From assembly GCA_046160305.1 (NCBI GenBank), contig JBJXGX010000176.1, positions 1 through 64,000 of the forward strand: 64,000 nucleotides of DNA, written 5' to 3'. Within the stretch, counting starts at the first letter, position 1; every line of letters begins with the position of its first letter. The translations under genes were made by a program, and so were the position numbers. The notes under the pieces are model-generated. The model ran no database searches. It was given only the letters and a program-made list of their open reading frames with translations, and was not told the origin of the DNA. The stretch comes from SHXR01 sp046160305 (GTDB lineage Bacteria > Pseudomonadota > Gammaproteobacteria > Burkholderiales > SG8-39). Below, in pieces: positions 8,457 to 16,351 of this stretch.

Positions 8457-9237
8457 TGTGCGGCCCTCGTTCAATGATTGCTTCAACCTGCGATGTGTCC
8501 TTGGCCATTGCGGGCCCGTATATGCCGGCGAGCGCCGATTCCCCGAGCCGCGCGGGGACATCATCGAACACGACCCGGCCCGCCGATAGTCCGACGATTC
8601 GATCGGCGAACGCGAGCGCGAAGGGCAGTTGATGCAAACTCACGATCGTGGCGATGCCATCCTGTTTGCACACGTCGTGCAGCAGTTGCAGGATTGCGTT
8701 CGCGGAATTTGGATCGAGGCTCGCCACTGGTTCGTCGGCAAGAATGATTGCCGGCTGCTGCACGAGTGCCCGCGCAATACCAACGCGCTGCTGCTGACCG
8801 CCTGAAAGCGTGTCGGCGCGTCGGTTGGCGGTATCGAGCAGTCCGACCCGATCGAGCGCTTGCAGCGCAAGAATCTTCTCTTTTTGGGAGAGCGGCCACA
8901 CCGTTCGAAGGCCCGAATGAAAGCCCAGGCGTCCGAGCAACACGTTGTCGAGCGCGCTGATCCGGCCGATCAGGTGATGCTGCTGAAACACCATGGCACT
9001 ACGGCGGCGGTGACGTCGTCTTGCGGCCGGCGTGTTTGCATCGCCCGTGTCGTCGTCGCTCACGCGTCCGGCGCTAGGTGCGACCAAACCGCCTAGCGCG
9101 CGCAGCAAGGTTGATTTGCCCGCTCCCGATGGACCGAGCAAGACCGTCAGCACGCCCCGGTCAAATGCGAGTGATGTGAGTTCGAGCGCACGCGTCCCGT
9201 TCGGGTACCGCACTTCAAGGTCGACGGCTCTCAACAT
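8431..9237 (-). CDS. ptxA: Phosphite ABC transporter ATPase PtxA
   Basis: ATPase of the PhnC type, 268 aa. Walker A GPSGAGKST is near residues 33-41, the signature LSGGQQQRVGIARA near 145, Walker B ILADEPVASLD and the switch histidine in VSLHQ (PhnC-family VSLHQ instead of VTHD). It is the first gene of ptxABCD, transcribed leftward from a divergent promoter region carrying its own Pho-box-like repeat. No ptxE (LysR) regulator is found nearby, so control by PhoB is more likely. Confidence 0.88.
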   Translation of the reverse strand: MLRAVDLEVRYPNGTRALELTSLAFDRGVLTVLLGPSGAGKSTLLRALGGLVAPSAGRVSDDDTGDANTPAARRRHRRRSAMVFQQHHLIGRISALDNVLLGRLGFHSGLRTVWPLSQKEKILALQALDRVGLLDTANRRADTLSGGQQQRVGIARALVQQPAIILADEPVASLDPNSANAILQLLHDVCKQDGIATIVSLHQLPFALAFADRIVGLSAGRVVFDDVPARLGESALAGIYGPAMAKDTSQVEAIIERGPHNVREVAAI

Positions 9238-9300
9238 TCGCTGTATGCCATGACTACGGCCACTTATCTGCGAGAAGGCCCCGGAGAGTGCGGCCCATTC

Positions 9301-9318
9301 ATGACAATTTGATGAATC
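9301..9318 (-). promoter_or_regulatory. Putative PhoB box for ptxABCD
   Basis: On the minus strand the 7-mers GATTCAT and TTGTCAT are spaced by 4 bases (11-base phase). The second is one base from CTGTCAT and the first keeps TTCAT. The pair lies about 65-80 bases before the ptxA start, a plausible activator position. Weaker than the box for the divergent gene. Confidence 0.5.
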
Positions 9319-9365
9319 GCGCGCCGATGAAAACCAGGTCGGCCCGTTTCAATCGGTTCATCTCC

Positions 9366-9398
9366 CTGTCATATGCCGACCAAACAGTCGTCACATGG
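9366..9398 (+). promoter_or_regulatory. Putative PhoB box for the secreted phosphodiesterase
   Basis: Three 11-base units: CTGTCAT (perfect half-site, 9366-9372), CGACCAA (9377-9383) and TCGTCAC (9388-9394). The outer two match well, the middle one poorly. It ends about 65 bases before the GTG start at 9464. The site and the ptx box together make the 226-base divergent region a two-way Pho-controlled promoter. Confidence 0.6.
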
Positions 9399-9463
9399 CG
9401 CCCGTAACGTGGCCCGTGGATGCGATCGCGCGTCTCCCTACCCTGCAAACAAAGGAGTATCCA

Positions 9464-10801
9464 GTGAACAATCGTTCCGTAAGGCAAGCCGCCTTCGGCT
9501 TGAGAAGGCTCGCCGCTGTCGCCCTGACGGCGGTGTTCTCCCTCGTTGGATCGGCCGCTCTCGCCGAGAATGATCGCCGCTTCATCGACGGCAAGTACGA
9601 CGACAGCTACGACGGTCGGGGATTCCACGACAACGACGGGCAACGCAAGAGCGATGCTCGCGTGCAGCTGGGACCGCGCCCCTTCTATCTCGTGCAGGGC
9701 ATGGATGAGGGGGATCTCAAGGATCGCCTGATGAAGTGCTCCAAGGGTCCGTTCTATCGCAGCGACTTCTCGATCGGGCATCGTGGCGCGGCATTGCAGT
9801 TTCCCGAGCACACCAAGGAATCGTACGAGGCGGGCGCGCGCATGGGCGCCGGCATCGTGGAATGCGACGTGACCTTCACCAAGGACAAGGAGCTCGTTTG
9901 CCGGCATGCGGAGTGCGACCTCCACACGACGACGAACATCGTCAACACGCCGCTCAATGCCAAGTGCAGCGTGCCCTACACGGGTCCGGGCTCGTCGCCG
10001 AAGTGTTGTGCCAGTGACCTCACTCTTTCCGAATTCCGCACGCTGATCGGCAAGATGGATGCCAGCAATCCTGCCGCGACCAACGCGCAGGGGTTCCTCG
10101 GCGGCACGGCGAATTGGCGGACCGATCTCTACACCGGTCGCGGCACGTTGGTGACGCACAAGGAAAGCATCGCGCTGAACAAATCACTAGGCGTCAAGTA
10201 CACACCCGAGTTGAAGTCAGGCGATGAGAATCGCATCAAGGCGATCTTCGGCAGCCAGGCGAATTACGCGCAGGCGATGATCAACGACTACAAGGCGGCC
10301 GGGATCAACCCGAACAAGGTGTGGCCCCAGTCGTTCAACAAGGATGATGTGCTGTACTGGGTCGAGAAGGAGCCGGCATTCGGAAAGCAGGCCGTCTATT
10401 TGGACAGCATTGATCCTACCGTCACGCCGCCAATTCCGCGCCAGACCTTGGAAGAGCTGAAGCAACTCAAGAGCCGCGGGGTCAACATCTTCGCGCCTCC
10501 CACGCTCGCCCTGTTGACGGTGGATGCGTCGGGTGAAATCGTCGCATCGCAATACGCAAAGGACATTAAGAACGCGGGACTCGACATCATCACGTGGACC
10601 GTTGAGCGATCCGATCTGCGCAAGGGCGCGGCGAGTGCGGGTTTCTACTACCTGTTCGACCCGACCGGCCGTGCGGTGAAGAAGGACAGCGACATCTACA
10701 AGACGATCGATGCACTTGCCCGCAAAGTCGGCGTGATCGGCATCTTCTCCGACTGGCCTGCCACCGTCACCTACTACGCGAATTGCATGGGCCTCAAGTA
10801 G
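9464..10801 (+). CDS. Secreted glycerophosphodiester phosphodiesterase
   Basis: GDPD-family enzyme with a TIM-barrel fold, 445 aa, hydrolysing glycerophosphodiesters to an alcohol and glycerol phosphate outside the cytoplasm. A signal peptide covers about residues 1-33 (two arginines, hydrophobic core, then ALAEN). Catalytic GDPD motifs are seen: GHRGAALQFPEHT (His-Arg, Glu) and VECDVTFTKD (Glu-x-Asp), then VCRHAECDL. The GTG at 9464 is chosen because AAAGGAG stands seven bases before it and the signal peptide then begins at the N-terminus. Downstream is a strong terminator, so it is probably monocistronic. Family matches include large periplasmic GlpQ-like enzymes. Confidence 0.87.
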   Translation: MNNRSVRQAAFGLRRLAAVALTAVFSLVGSAALAENDRRFIDGKYDDSYDGRGFHDNDGQRKSDARVQLGPRPFYLVQGMDEGDLKDRLMKCSKGPFYRSDFSIGHRGAALQFPEHTKESYEAGARMGAGIVECDVTFTKDKELVCRHAECDLHTTTNIVNTPLNAKCSVPYTGPGSSPKCCASDLTLSEFRTLIGKMDASNPAATNAQGFLGGTANWRTDLYTGRGTLVTHKESIALNKSLGVKYTPELKSGDENRIKAIFGSQANYAQAMINDYKAAGINPNKVWPQSFNKDDVLYWVEKEPAFGKQAVYLDSIDPTVTPPIPRQTLEELKQLKSRGVNIFAPPTLALLTVDASGEIVASQYAKDIKNAGLDIITWTVERSDLRKGAASAGFYYLFDPTGRAVKKDSDIYKTIDALARKVGVIGIFSDWPATVTYYANCMGLK

Positions 10802-10818
10802 ACCGGATCGCCCCTTGG

Positions 10819-10854
10819 AGGGGAGCGACCGTGAAGGGCTCCCCTTTCTTTTTT
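10819..10854 (+). terminator. Rho-independent terminator
   Basis: An 8-base stem AGGGGAGC/GCTCCCCT with an 11-base loop is followed at once by a T-rich run (TTTCTTTTTT). It lies 18 bases after the phosphodiesterase stop. One of the clearest terminators in the window. Confidence 0.85.
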
Positions 10855-10932
10855 GCTCGAGGACGCACGACGATCAAGGCGTCGATGGCGCGAACGACGG
10901 ACATCGGCGACCGGTCGGCACCTGCAACGCTC

Positions 10933-10961
10933 CTGTCCTACAGCGGTCATAAATCGCGGTT
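10933..10961 (+). promoter_or_regulatory. Putative PhoB box for the HD-phnCDE operon
   Basis: Units with 11-base phase: CTGTCCT (10933-10939), CGGTCAT (10944-10950) and CGCGGTT (10955-10961). The first two match the half-site at 6 and 5 of 7 positions. The site ends 35 bases before the start at 10997. PhoB binding is inferred. Confidence 0.55.
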
Positions 10962-10996
10962 ACGGTCCGCTTGGACACAGTCAAAGGAGGGTGGAC

Positions 10997-11623
10997 ATGA
11001 TCGAACAGGTTTTGAGTGACGTCCGCTGGCTGTTCGAGAACCGCGGACGCCACCGATACGAATCGAGCCGCAAGGCCGGCGTGAACCAGTTGGAACACGC
11101 GCTTCAGACGGCGACTTTGGCGGAGGCCGCCTGTGCCGGCGATGAGCTCGTAACCGCTGCGCTCCTGCATGATCTTGGGCACATGATGCACCTCGACGCC
11201 GAGGACTTCCATGGCGTCGGCGATCTCCACGAGTATCGCTCGCTGCCCCTGCTGCGTTCGGGATTCGATGAGTCGGTGCTCGGGCCGATCAAGTTGCACG
11301 AAGACGCCAAGCGGCTGCTCTGTACGATCGAGCCCGACTACCATGGCTTGCTTTCGGTCGACGGCAAGCGCAGCTTGAGTCTGCAGGGTGGTCCGTTTTC
11401 GGTGGACGAAGCCGCGCGATTCATTCGCACGCCCCATGCGCGCGAGGCGATTCTGATCCGGCGCTGGGACGACCGCGCCAACGTTAGGGGACTCGCGACA
11501 CCGGATCTCGACCACTTCCTCTTCGTCGCAAGTCGTTGCTTGGTGGATCAATCCATCGCCGCCGTCCATCACGCTCACCCGCGGGAGCACGCGCTTGCAA
11601 CCGAGCAACGCGCCGCCGCCTGA
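10997..11623 (+). CDS. HD-domain phosphonate oxygenase, PhnZ-like
   Basis: A 208-residue HD-domain protein of the type found in phosphonate operons; characterised relatives (PhnZ, TmpB) are mixed-valent di-iron oxygenases that split a 1-hydroxyphosphonate. The expected iron ligands are visible: His34 (QLEHA), His58-Asp59 and His62 (LLHDLGH), His78, His101 (KLHED) and Asp158/159 (RRWDD). Tyr21 and Glu22 lie near where PhnZ has its substrate tyrosine and glutamate. The start at 10997 follows AAAGGAGG. The gene begins the phnCDE operon, eight bases before phnC. No partner PhnY is in the window, so the substrate is uncertain. Confidence 0.82.
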   Translation: MIEQVLSDVRWLFENRGRHRYESSRKAGVNQLEHALQTATLAEAACAGDELVTAALLHDLGHMMHLDAEDFHGVGDLHEYRSLPLLRSGFDESVLGPIKLHEDAKRLLCTIEPDYHGLLSVDGKRSLSLQGGPFSVDEAARFIRTPHAREAILIRRWDDRANVRGLATPDLDHFLFVASRCLVDQSIAAVHHAHPREHALATEQRAAA

Positions 11624-11631
11624 ATCGAATC

Positions 11632-12483
11632 ATGAAACACTCAGCGATTGAAGTACGCACCCTGTGCAAGACCTTCGACGGCCATCGGCGCGCGCTGCAC
11701 AACGTATCGATCGATGTCCCGAACGGCGGCATGGTCGCGTTGATCGGCGCATCCGGTTCCGGGAAATCGACCTTGCTCCGACAGATTGCAGGGCTCGCGG
11801 TCGCGGATCGCGGCAGTCCCTCCCATGTGGCGGTGCATGGAGATCTGGTGCAGGCCGCCGGTCGACTCGCGCCGGACGTCCGCCGGATTCGCTCAGGCGT
11901 CGGGTTCGTCTTCCAGCAGTTCAACCTCGTCGGACGCCTGCCTCTCATGACCAACGTCATGACCGGCGCACTGCATGCGTTGCCAGCCTGGCGAACGCTT
12001 ACCGGACGATTCGATCCTGCGACGCAACGGCGCGCGTACGAGGCGCTGCAAAGCGTGGGGCTCGAGGACCACGCCTGGCAAAGGACCTCCACGCTCTCTG
12101 GCGGTCAGCAACAGCGGGCGACGATTGCACGCGCATTGGTGCAGGACGCGCGCGTCATCCTTGCTGACGAGCCGATCGCATCGCTCGATCCGGAGTCATC
12201 GCGCCGGGTCATGGAAAACCTCGTCGAGATCAACGCATCGAGGGGCGTCACCGTCGTTGTGTCGCTGCATCAAGTCGAATTCGCGATCCGTTACTGTCCG
12301 CGCACGATTGCGTTGCGTGGCGGTGTGGTCGCATTCGACGGCCCGTCATCGGAGCTCACCCCGGATCGCCTCCGGACACTTTACGGCACGCGCGCCGACG
12401 AATTGCACGAGCGGGGGACTGCAACGGTCGACCCGGACCGCAACAAACGCGCGTGGCCGGCGTTGCTACCCGATCCCGCATGA
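11632..12483 (+). CDS. phnC: Phosphonate ABC transporter ATPase PhnC
   Basis: Energy-coupling ATPase (283 aa) for phosphonate import. Walker A GASGSGKST is near residues 40-48, the Q-loop FVFQQFNLVGRL near 95, the signature LSGGQQQRATIARA, Walker B ILADEPIASLDP and VSLHQVEFA. These are classical PhnC features (QQFNLVGRL and VSLHQV). The start at 11632 is 8 bases after the HD gene stop; a longer open frame upstream overlaps that gene and is rejected. Second gene of the operon. Confidence 0.92.
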   Translation: MKHSAIEVRTLCKTFDGHRRALHNVSIDVPNGGMVALIGASGSGKSTLLRQIAGLAVADRGSPSHVAVHGDLVQAAGRLAPDVRRIRSGVGFVFQQFNLVGRLPLMTNVMTGALHALPAWRTLTGRFDPATQRRAYEALQSVGLEDHAWQRTSTLSGGQQQRATIARALVQDARVILADEPIASLDPESSRRVMENLVEINASRGVTVVVSLHQVEFAIRYCPRTIALRGGVVAFDGPSSELTPDRLRTLYGTRADELHERGTATVDPDRNKRAWPALLPDPA

Positions 12484-12547
12484 GGTAGGTCACGGATAGT
12501 CCCGTGCGATCGGCCTCGATGCATGCTTTCATCCTAGGAGAATCGTG

Positions 12548-13537
12548 ATGCTTCAACCCTTGCGCGGACTGACAGTGTCCGTAGCGTTTTGCTTTTGTGC
12601 GCCGGTCCTCGCGCAGACGACCCCGGTCACCGATATCAACTTCGGCCTCATCTCGACGGAATCGACGCAGAATCTCAAGAAGGCGTGGGCACCGTTGCTC
12701 GATGATTTCGCGAAGCGCACCGGCATCAAGACGAATGCTTTCTTCGCCTCCGACTACGCGGGCGTCATCGAGGCGATGCGATTCAACAAGGTGCAGGTCG
12801 CCTGGTTCGGCAACAAGTCGGCGATGGAAGCCGTCGATCGCGCGAACGGCGAAGTGTTCGTCCAGACCATCGCGGATGACGGGGCGCCGGGCTACTGGTC
12901 GCTGCTCGTCGTCCACAAGGACAGTCCGCTGCAAAGCCTTCAGGATGTGCTGAAGGGCGCGAAAGGATTGACCCTTGGATTCGGTGATCCGAATTCAACG
13001 TCGGGCTTTCTGGTGCCCGGCTACTACGCGTTCGCGCAAAACAATACCGACCCGCGCACCGCATTCAAACTGGTGCGCAGTGCGAACCATGAGACGAATC
13101 TCCTTGCGGTCGCGAACAAGCAGGTCGATGTCGCGACCAACAACACGGAAAGCATGGATCGGCTGCGCAAGACCAATCCGCAGAAGGCCGCGGAAATCCG
13201 GGAGATCTGGCGATCACCGCTCATCCCATCGGACCCGATCGTATGGCGCAAGGACCTCCACGCGGATGCCAAGGCGAAGGTGCGAGAATTCTTTGTCGCG
13301 TACGGGTCGGGTGCCGACGCGGCGCGTGAGAAGGCAATCCTCAAGGAGATCGGTCTTGGCGGATTCCAGCCCTCCGATGACCGGCAATTGCTCCCGATTC
13401 GCCAACTCGATTTGTTCCGCGAGAAGCGCCGCCTGGAGGCTGATACGACGATGCCGGTCAATGAGCGTGCCGCGAAGATTGCGGCGATCGATCAGCGCCT
13501 AGCTACGTTGAACGCGCAATTGGCTGCGGCCAAGTAA
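12548..13537 (+). CDS. phnD: Phosphonate-binding protein PhnD
   Basis: Periplasmic phosphonate-binding protein, 329 aa, with a signal peptide (about residues 1-24, cut after VLAQ). It resembles Escherichia coli PhnD along most of its length: ISTESTQNLK, FFASDYAGVIEAMRFNKVQ, SAMEAVDRANGEVF, PGYWSLLVVHKDSP, GDPNSTSGFLVPGYY, NKQVDVATNNTE and SPLIPSDPIVWRKDL. This makes a phosphonate, rather than phosphite, the likely ligand, in contrast to PtxB. ATG 12548 is preferred to GTG 12545 for its 7-base spacing from AGGAG (12536-12540). Confidence 0.94.
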   Translation: MLQPLRGLTVSVAFCFCAPVLAQTTPVTDINFGLISTESTQNLKKAWAPLLDDFAKRTGIKTNAFFASDYAGVIEAMRFNKVQVAWFGNKSAMEAVDRANGEVFVQTIADDGAPGYWSLLVVHKDSPLQSLQDVLKGAKGLTLGFGDPNSTSGFLVPGYYAFAQNNTDPRTAFKLVRSANHETNLLAVANKQVDVATNNTESMDRLRKTNPQKAAEIREIWRSPLIPSDPIVWRKDLHADAKAKVREFFVAYGSGADAAREKAILKEIGLGGFQPSDDRQLLPIRQLDLFREKRRLEADTTMPVNERAAKIAAIDQRLATLNAQLAAAK

Positions 13538-13592
13538 TGGTGGGCCAGAGCCAAGTAACCGCGGGCTGCTGCAAAGAAAACGGGCGAGTGCC

Positions 13593-14405
13593 GTGACGGT
13601 GGACGTTGCGCGTGCCGGGTCCGGAGATGCAATTGCGGTTCCGAAACCACCGTCCACAAGCCTCGCGACTTTGCTGATCTGGGGCGTCCTGCTCGGGATC
13701 CTGGCGTGGTCGTGGCATGGTGCCGAGGTGCGTCCCCTCGAATTGCTGCGAAACAGCGGCAACATCGCGCAGCTTGCGGCCGATTTCGTGCCGCCGGATT
13801 TCGCCGATTGGCCGCATTACCTCGAGGAAATGCTGACCACGCTTCACATTGCCGTGTGGGGCACCGCGCTCGCCATTGTGTTTGCGATCCCGTTCGGACT
13901 GGCGTGTTCGGCGAACATCGCGCCCTGGTGGATACATCAGCCGATGCGACGCGTGATGGATGCAGCGCGGGCGATCAACGAGATGGTCTTCGCGATGTTG
14001 TTCGTCGTCGCCGTGGGACTCGGCCCGTTCGCCGGTGTCCTCGCGCTGTTCGTCCACACCACCGGGATCCTGGCGAAGCTCTTCTCGGAGGCGGTCGAGG
14101 CGATCGATCCGCAACCGGTGGAAGGCATCCGCGCGACCGGCGCCTCGCGTCTCGAAGAAATCATCTACGGCGTCTTGCCGCAGGTGATGCCGCTCTGGAT
14201 CTCCTATACCTTGTACCGATTCGAATCGAACATTCGCTCCGCCTCGGTCGTGGGCATGGTCGGAGCAGGAGGGATCGGTGTGGTGCTCTGGGATGTGATC
14301 CGCTCGTTCCAGTATGGTCAGACCTGCGCGGTCATGATCATCATCATCATCACCGTCTCGCTGATCGATCTGGTTTCCGCGCGGGTACGGAAGCGACTCG
14401 TATAG
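13593..14405 (+). CDS. phnE: Phosphonate ABC transporter permease PhnE
   Basis: Inner-membrane permease, 270 aa, about six helices. The PhnE family signatures are present: DFVPPDFADW near the periplasmic start, ARAINEMVFAMLFVVAVGLG, GIRATGASRLEEIIYGVLPQ and VVGMVGAGGIGVVLWD, with SFQYGQ near the end. The start is GTG at 13593; no better ATG is available. It ends just before a perfect inverted repeat that probably ends transcription against convergent phnM. Confidence 0.92.
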   Translation: MTVDVARAGSGDAIAVPKPPSTSLATLLIWGVLLGILAWSWHGAEVRPLELLRNSGNIAQLAADFVPPDFADWPHYLEEMLTTLHIAVWGTALAIVFAIPFGLACSANIAPWWIHQPMRRVMDAARAINEMVFAMLFVVAVGLGPFAGVLALFVHTTGILAKLFSEAVEAIDPQPVEGIRATGASRLEEIIYGVLPQVMPLWISYTLYRFESNIRSASVVGMVGAGGIGVVLWDVIRSFQYGQTCAVMIIIIITVSLIDLVSARVRKRLV

Positions 14406-14406
14406 C

Positions 14407-14465
14407 GCGTAATAGGGGACAGACCACGTCTTTCACTGAAAAACGTGGTCTGTCCCCTATTACGC
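14407..14465. repeat. REP-like perfect 23-base inverted repeat, probable two-way terminator
   Basis: Two perfect 23-base arms, 14407-14429 and 14443-14465, enclose a 13-base loop. The arm contains AATAGGGGACAGACCACG, an intergenic palindrome sequence I recognise as recurring in betaproteobacterial genomes. Flanking A and T runs lie in and near the loop rather than after the stem. It fills the 68-base gap between convergent phnE and phnM, so it can act on both transcripts. Confidence 0.8.
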
Positions 14466-14473
14466 TTATGTAG

Positions 14474-15628
14474 TCAAGAGATCCGCTCGCCGGCGCGCCA
14501 GACTGTTCGAACGATCGGTTGGTCCTCGATCACGGCGAACCGCACCAGGTCCGCCTGCATGCCGGGTTGGATCGACCCGCGATCGAAGAGGCCGACGGCC
14601 ATTGCGGGATTTCGCGATATGGTCGCGATCGCCGCAGGCATCCCGAATCCGGCGTCGCGCGTGAGCCGCATCGCAGCGTGCAGGAGCCCGGCGGGAACAT
14701 AGTCGGACGACAATACATCGAGCAATCCCAATTGCGCGAGCTCGATGGCCGATACGTTGCCCGAATGCGAGCCGCCGCGCACGACGTTCGGCGCACCCAT
14801 TACGATCGACATTCCTTGCAACCGTGCCTCTGCCGCCGCGACGACCGTCGTCGGGAATTCAGAGATCCGCGCACCCGCATCGCGCGCCTCTTTGACGTGC
14901 TCGGGCAAGGTGTCATCGTGGCTCGCGAGTACGACGCCGTTCTTGCGTGCATGGGTGACGATCCGATCGCGGTTTGGCTGTGCGTAGCGGGCCTGCAATT
15001 GCGGTGCGTCGGCGAGCGCCTGGTCAAACCGCTCGTTGGTCCAGGCCTTCTTGCCGGTGTAGTACCGCCGGGCGGGATCGATCGAGGTCCACTGCCGTTG
15101 TCCCGGGGTGTGATCCATGAGCGACAACAGTCCGACGGTCCGCTCGCTTGCGAATGGCGCGAACAGCGCCCACATGTTCGGGGCCGGGACCTCGCATCGA
15201 ATGTGCAGTCGATGGTCGGCACGCAATACGCCGCGGCGGCGTGCGGTCGCGAATGCGCCGAGGAGTTGATCGGGGTTCTGGCCGCGCAGCCCTTCCAGGT
15301 CGGTATCGCCGACACCGATCGCATCGAAGACCGTGGTGATGCCGGCCGCGGCGATCTCCGCGTCGTGGGCAATCAAGGCGGGAAGCGCCGGCCAATACGT
15401 CCCCGGCCGCGGCATCAAGTGACGCTCGAGATTGTCGGTGTGGATCTCCACGAATCCGGGCGCAAGATAGTCGCCATCGAAATCGACACCGTCGCGACGC
15501 GAATGCACATCGGGCGTGATCTCTACGATCCGACCGTTGTCTATCGCGACGGTTCCATGCAGGATTCGATCGTCCAGGACGATTCTCGCGTTGGATAGGA
15601 ACTGCATGGGACTCGGTGATGGGGTCAT
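14474..15628 (-). CDS. phnM: C-P lyase pathway hydrolase PhnM
   Basis: Amidohydrolase-fold enzyme, 384 aa. In the known pathway it removes pyrophosphate from ribose-1-phosphonate-5-triphosphate before C-P bond cleavage. Family motifs are clear: LAPGFVEIHTDNLERH, AHDAEIAAAGITTVFDAIGVGD (here cited in two parts), SHDDTLPEHV and SGNVSAIELA. The start at 15628 overlaps the phnL stop as ATGA; an internal ATG at 15607 is the alternative. Last gene of the phnGHIJKLM operon. Confidence 0.92.
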   Translation of the reverse strand: MTPSPSPMQFLSNARIVLDDRILHGTVAIDNGRIVEITPDVHSRRDGVDFDGDYLAPGFVEIHTDNLERHLMPRPGTYWPALPALIAHDAEIAAAGITTVFDAIGVGDTDLEGLRGQNPDQLLGAFATARRRGVLRADHRLHIRCEVPAPNMWALFAPFASERTVGLLSLMDHTPGQRQWTSIDPARRYYTGKKAWTNERFDQALADAPQLQARYAQPNRDRIVTHARKNGVVLASHDDTLPEHVKEARDAGARISEFPTTVVAAAEARLQGMSIVMGAPNVVRGGSHSGNVSAIELAQLGLLDVLSSDYVPAGLLHAAMRLTRDAGFGMPAAIATISRNPAMAVGLFDRGSIQPGMQADLVRFAVIEDQPIVRTVWRAGERIS

Positions 15629-16347
15629 TGCATTGCCAACTGACGAGGCCGCTCGACGGTGATGCAGCGGGTTGCAACCTGCGCGCGGATCGCCTCGTCG
15701 TGAAACACGCCGACCATCGCGCACCCGTCAGAGAGCGCGTCGTTGATCAGACGGACGATTCGCGCGGCGTTCGTGGTATCGAGCGAGGCGGTGGGTTCGT
15801 CGAGGAGCAACAATGGTCGAGCCCGCACGAAGGTGCGTGCGAGATTTACTCGCTGCTGCTCGCCGCCGGAGAACGTCGCGGGTGGCAACGACCACAATTT
15901 GCGATCAAGTGCGAGGCGCGTGAGCAGGGCTTCGGCGGCCTGCCGCCCGGCCGCGATGATTGCCTCGTCGCTGGGATCGCGCCCATCCAGCCATTCGTCG
16001 GCGACCAGGTCGAGCGTCGATATCCGCGGAATCACGCGCAGGAACTGGCTCGCATAGCCGATCACATCCCGGCGCATTCGCAGCATTGCCTGATCGGTTG
16101 CACTTGTAATGTCGATCGTCGTGCCGGCCGTTGGATGGACCCGGATCGTCCCGACCGGCGTGGCGCAGGTTCCGTAGACACACTTGAGGATCGTGCTTTT
16201 TCCCGCGCCGGATGGGCCGACGAGCGCAACGCATTCGCCGCGAGCGACTTCCAGGGAGAAATCACGCAATACGTCGAGGCGCGCGCCCCCTTGAAGATGG
16301 AGGGTGAATGATTTCGTCAACCCCTTGATGTGCAAGACCGGTTCCAT
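15625..16347 (-). CDS. phnL: C-P lyase complex ABC-type subunit PhnL
   Basis: Soluble ABC-ATPase-like subunit (240 aa) that joins the PhnGHIJK core complex; no membrane partner is known. Walker A GPSGAGKST is near residue 40, the signature FSGGEQQRVNLARTF, Walker B LLLLDEPTASLD and a switch histidine in GVFHDE. The start at 16347 (MEPVLHIKGL) lies 4 bases after the phnK stop; the longer frame overlaps phnK and is rejected. Four-base overlap with phnM. Confidence 0.92.
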   Translation of the reverse strand: MEPVLHIKGLTKSFTLHLQGGARLDVLRDFSLEVARGECVALVGPSGAGKSTILKCVYGTCATPVGTIRVHPTAGTTIDITSATDQAMLRMRRDVIGYASQFLRVIPRISTLDLVADEWLDGRDPSDEAIIAAGRQAAEALLTRLALDRKLWSLPPATFSGGEQQRVNLARTFVRARPLLLLDEPTASLDTTNAARIVRLINDALSDGCAMVGVFHDEAIRAQVATRCITVERPRQLAMQ

Positions 16348-16351
16348 CCCA

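Noticed and set aside
13536..13560. Near-duplicate GGCCAAGTAATGG / AGCCAAGTAACC around the phnD stop
   Set aside because: Too short and imperfect to be more than a chance or minor local duplication.
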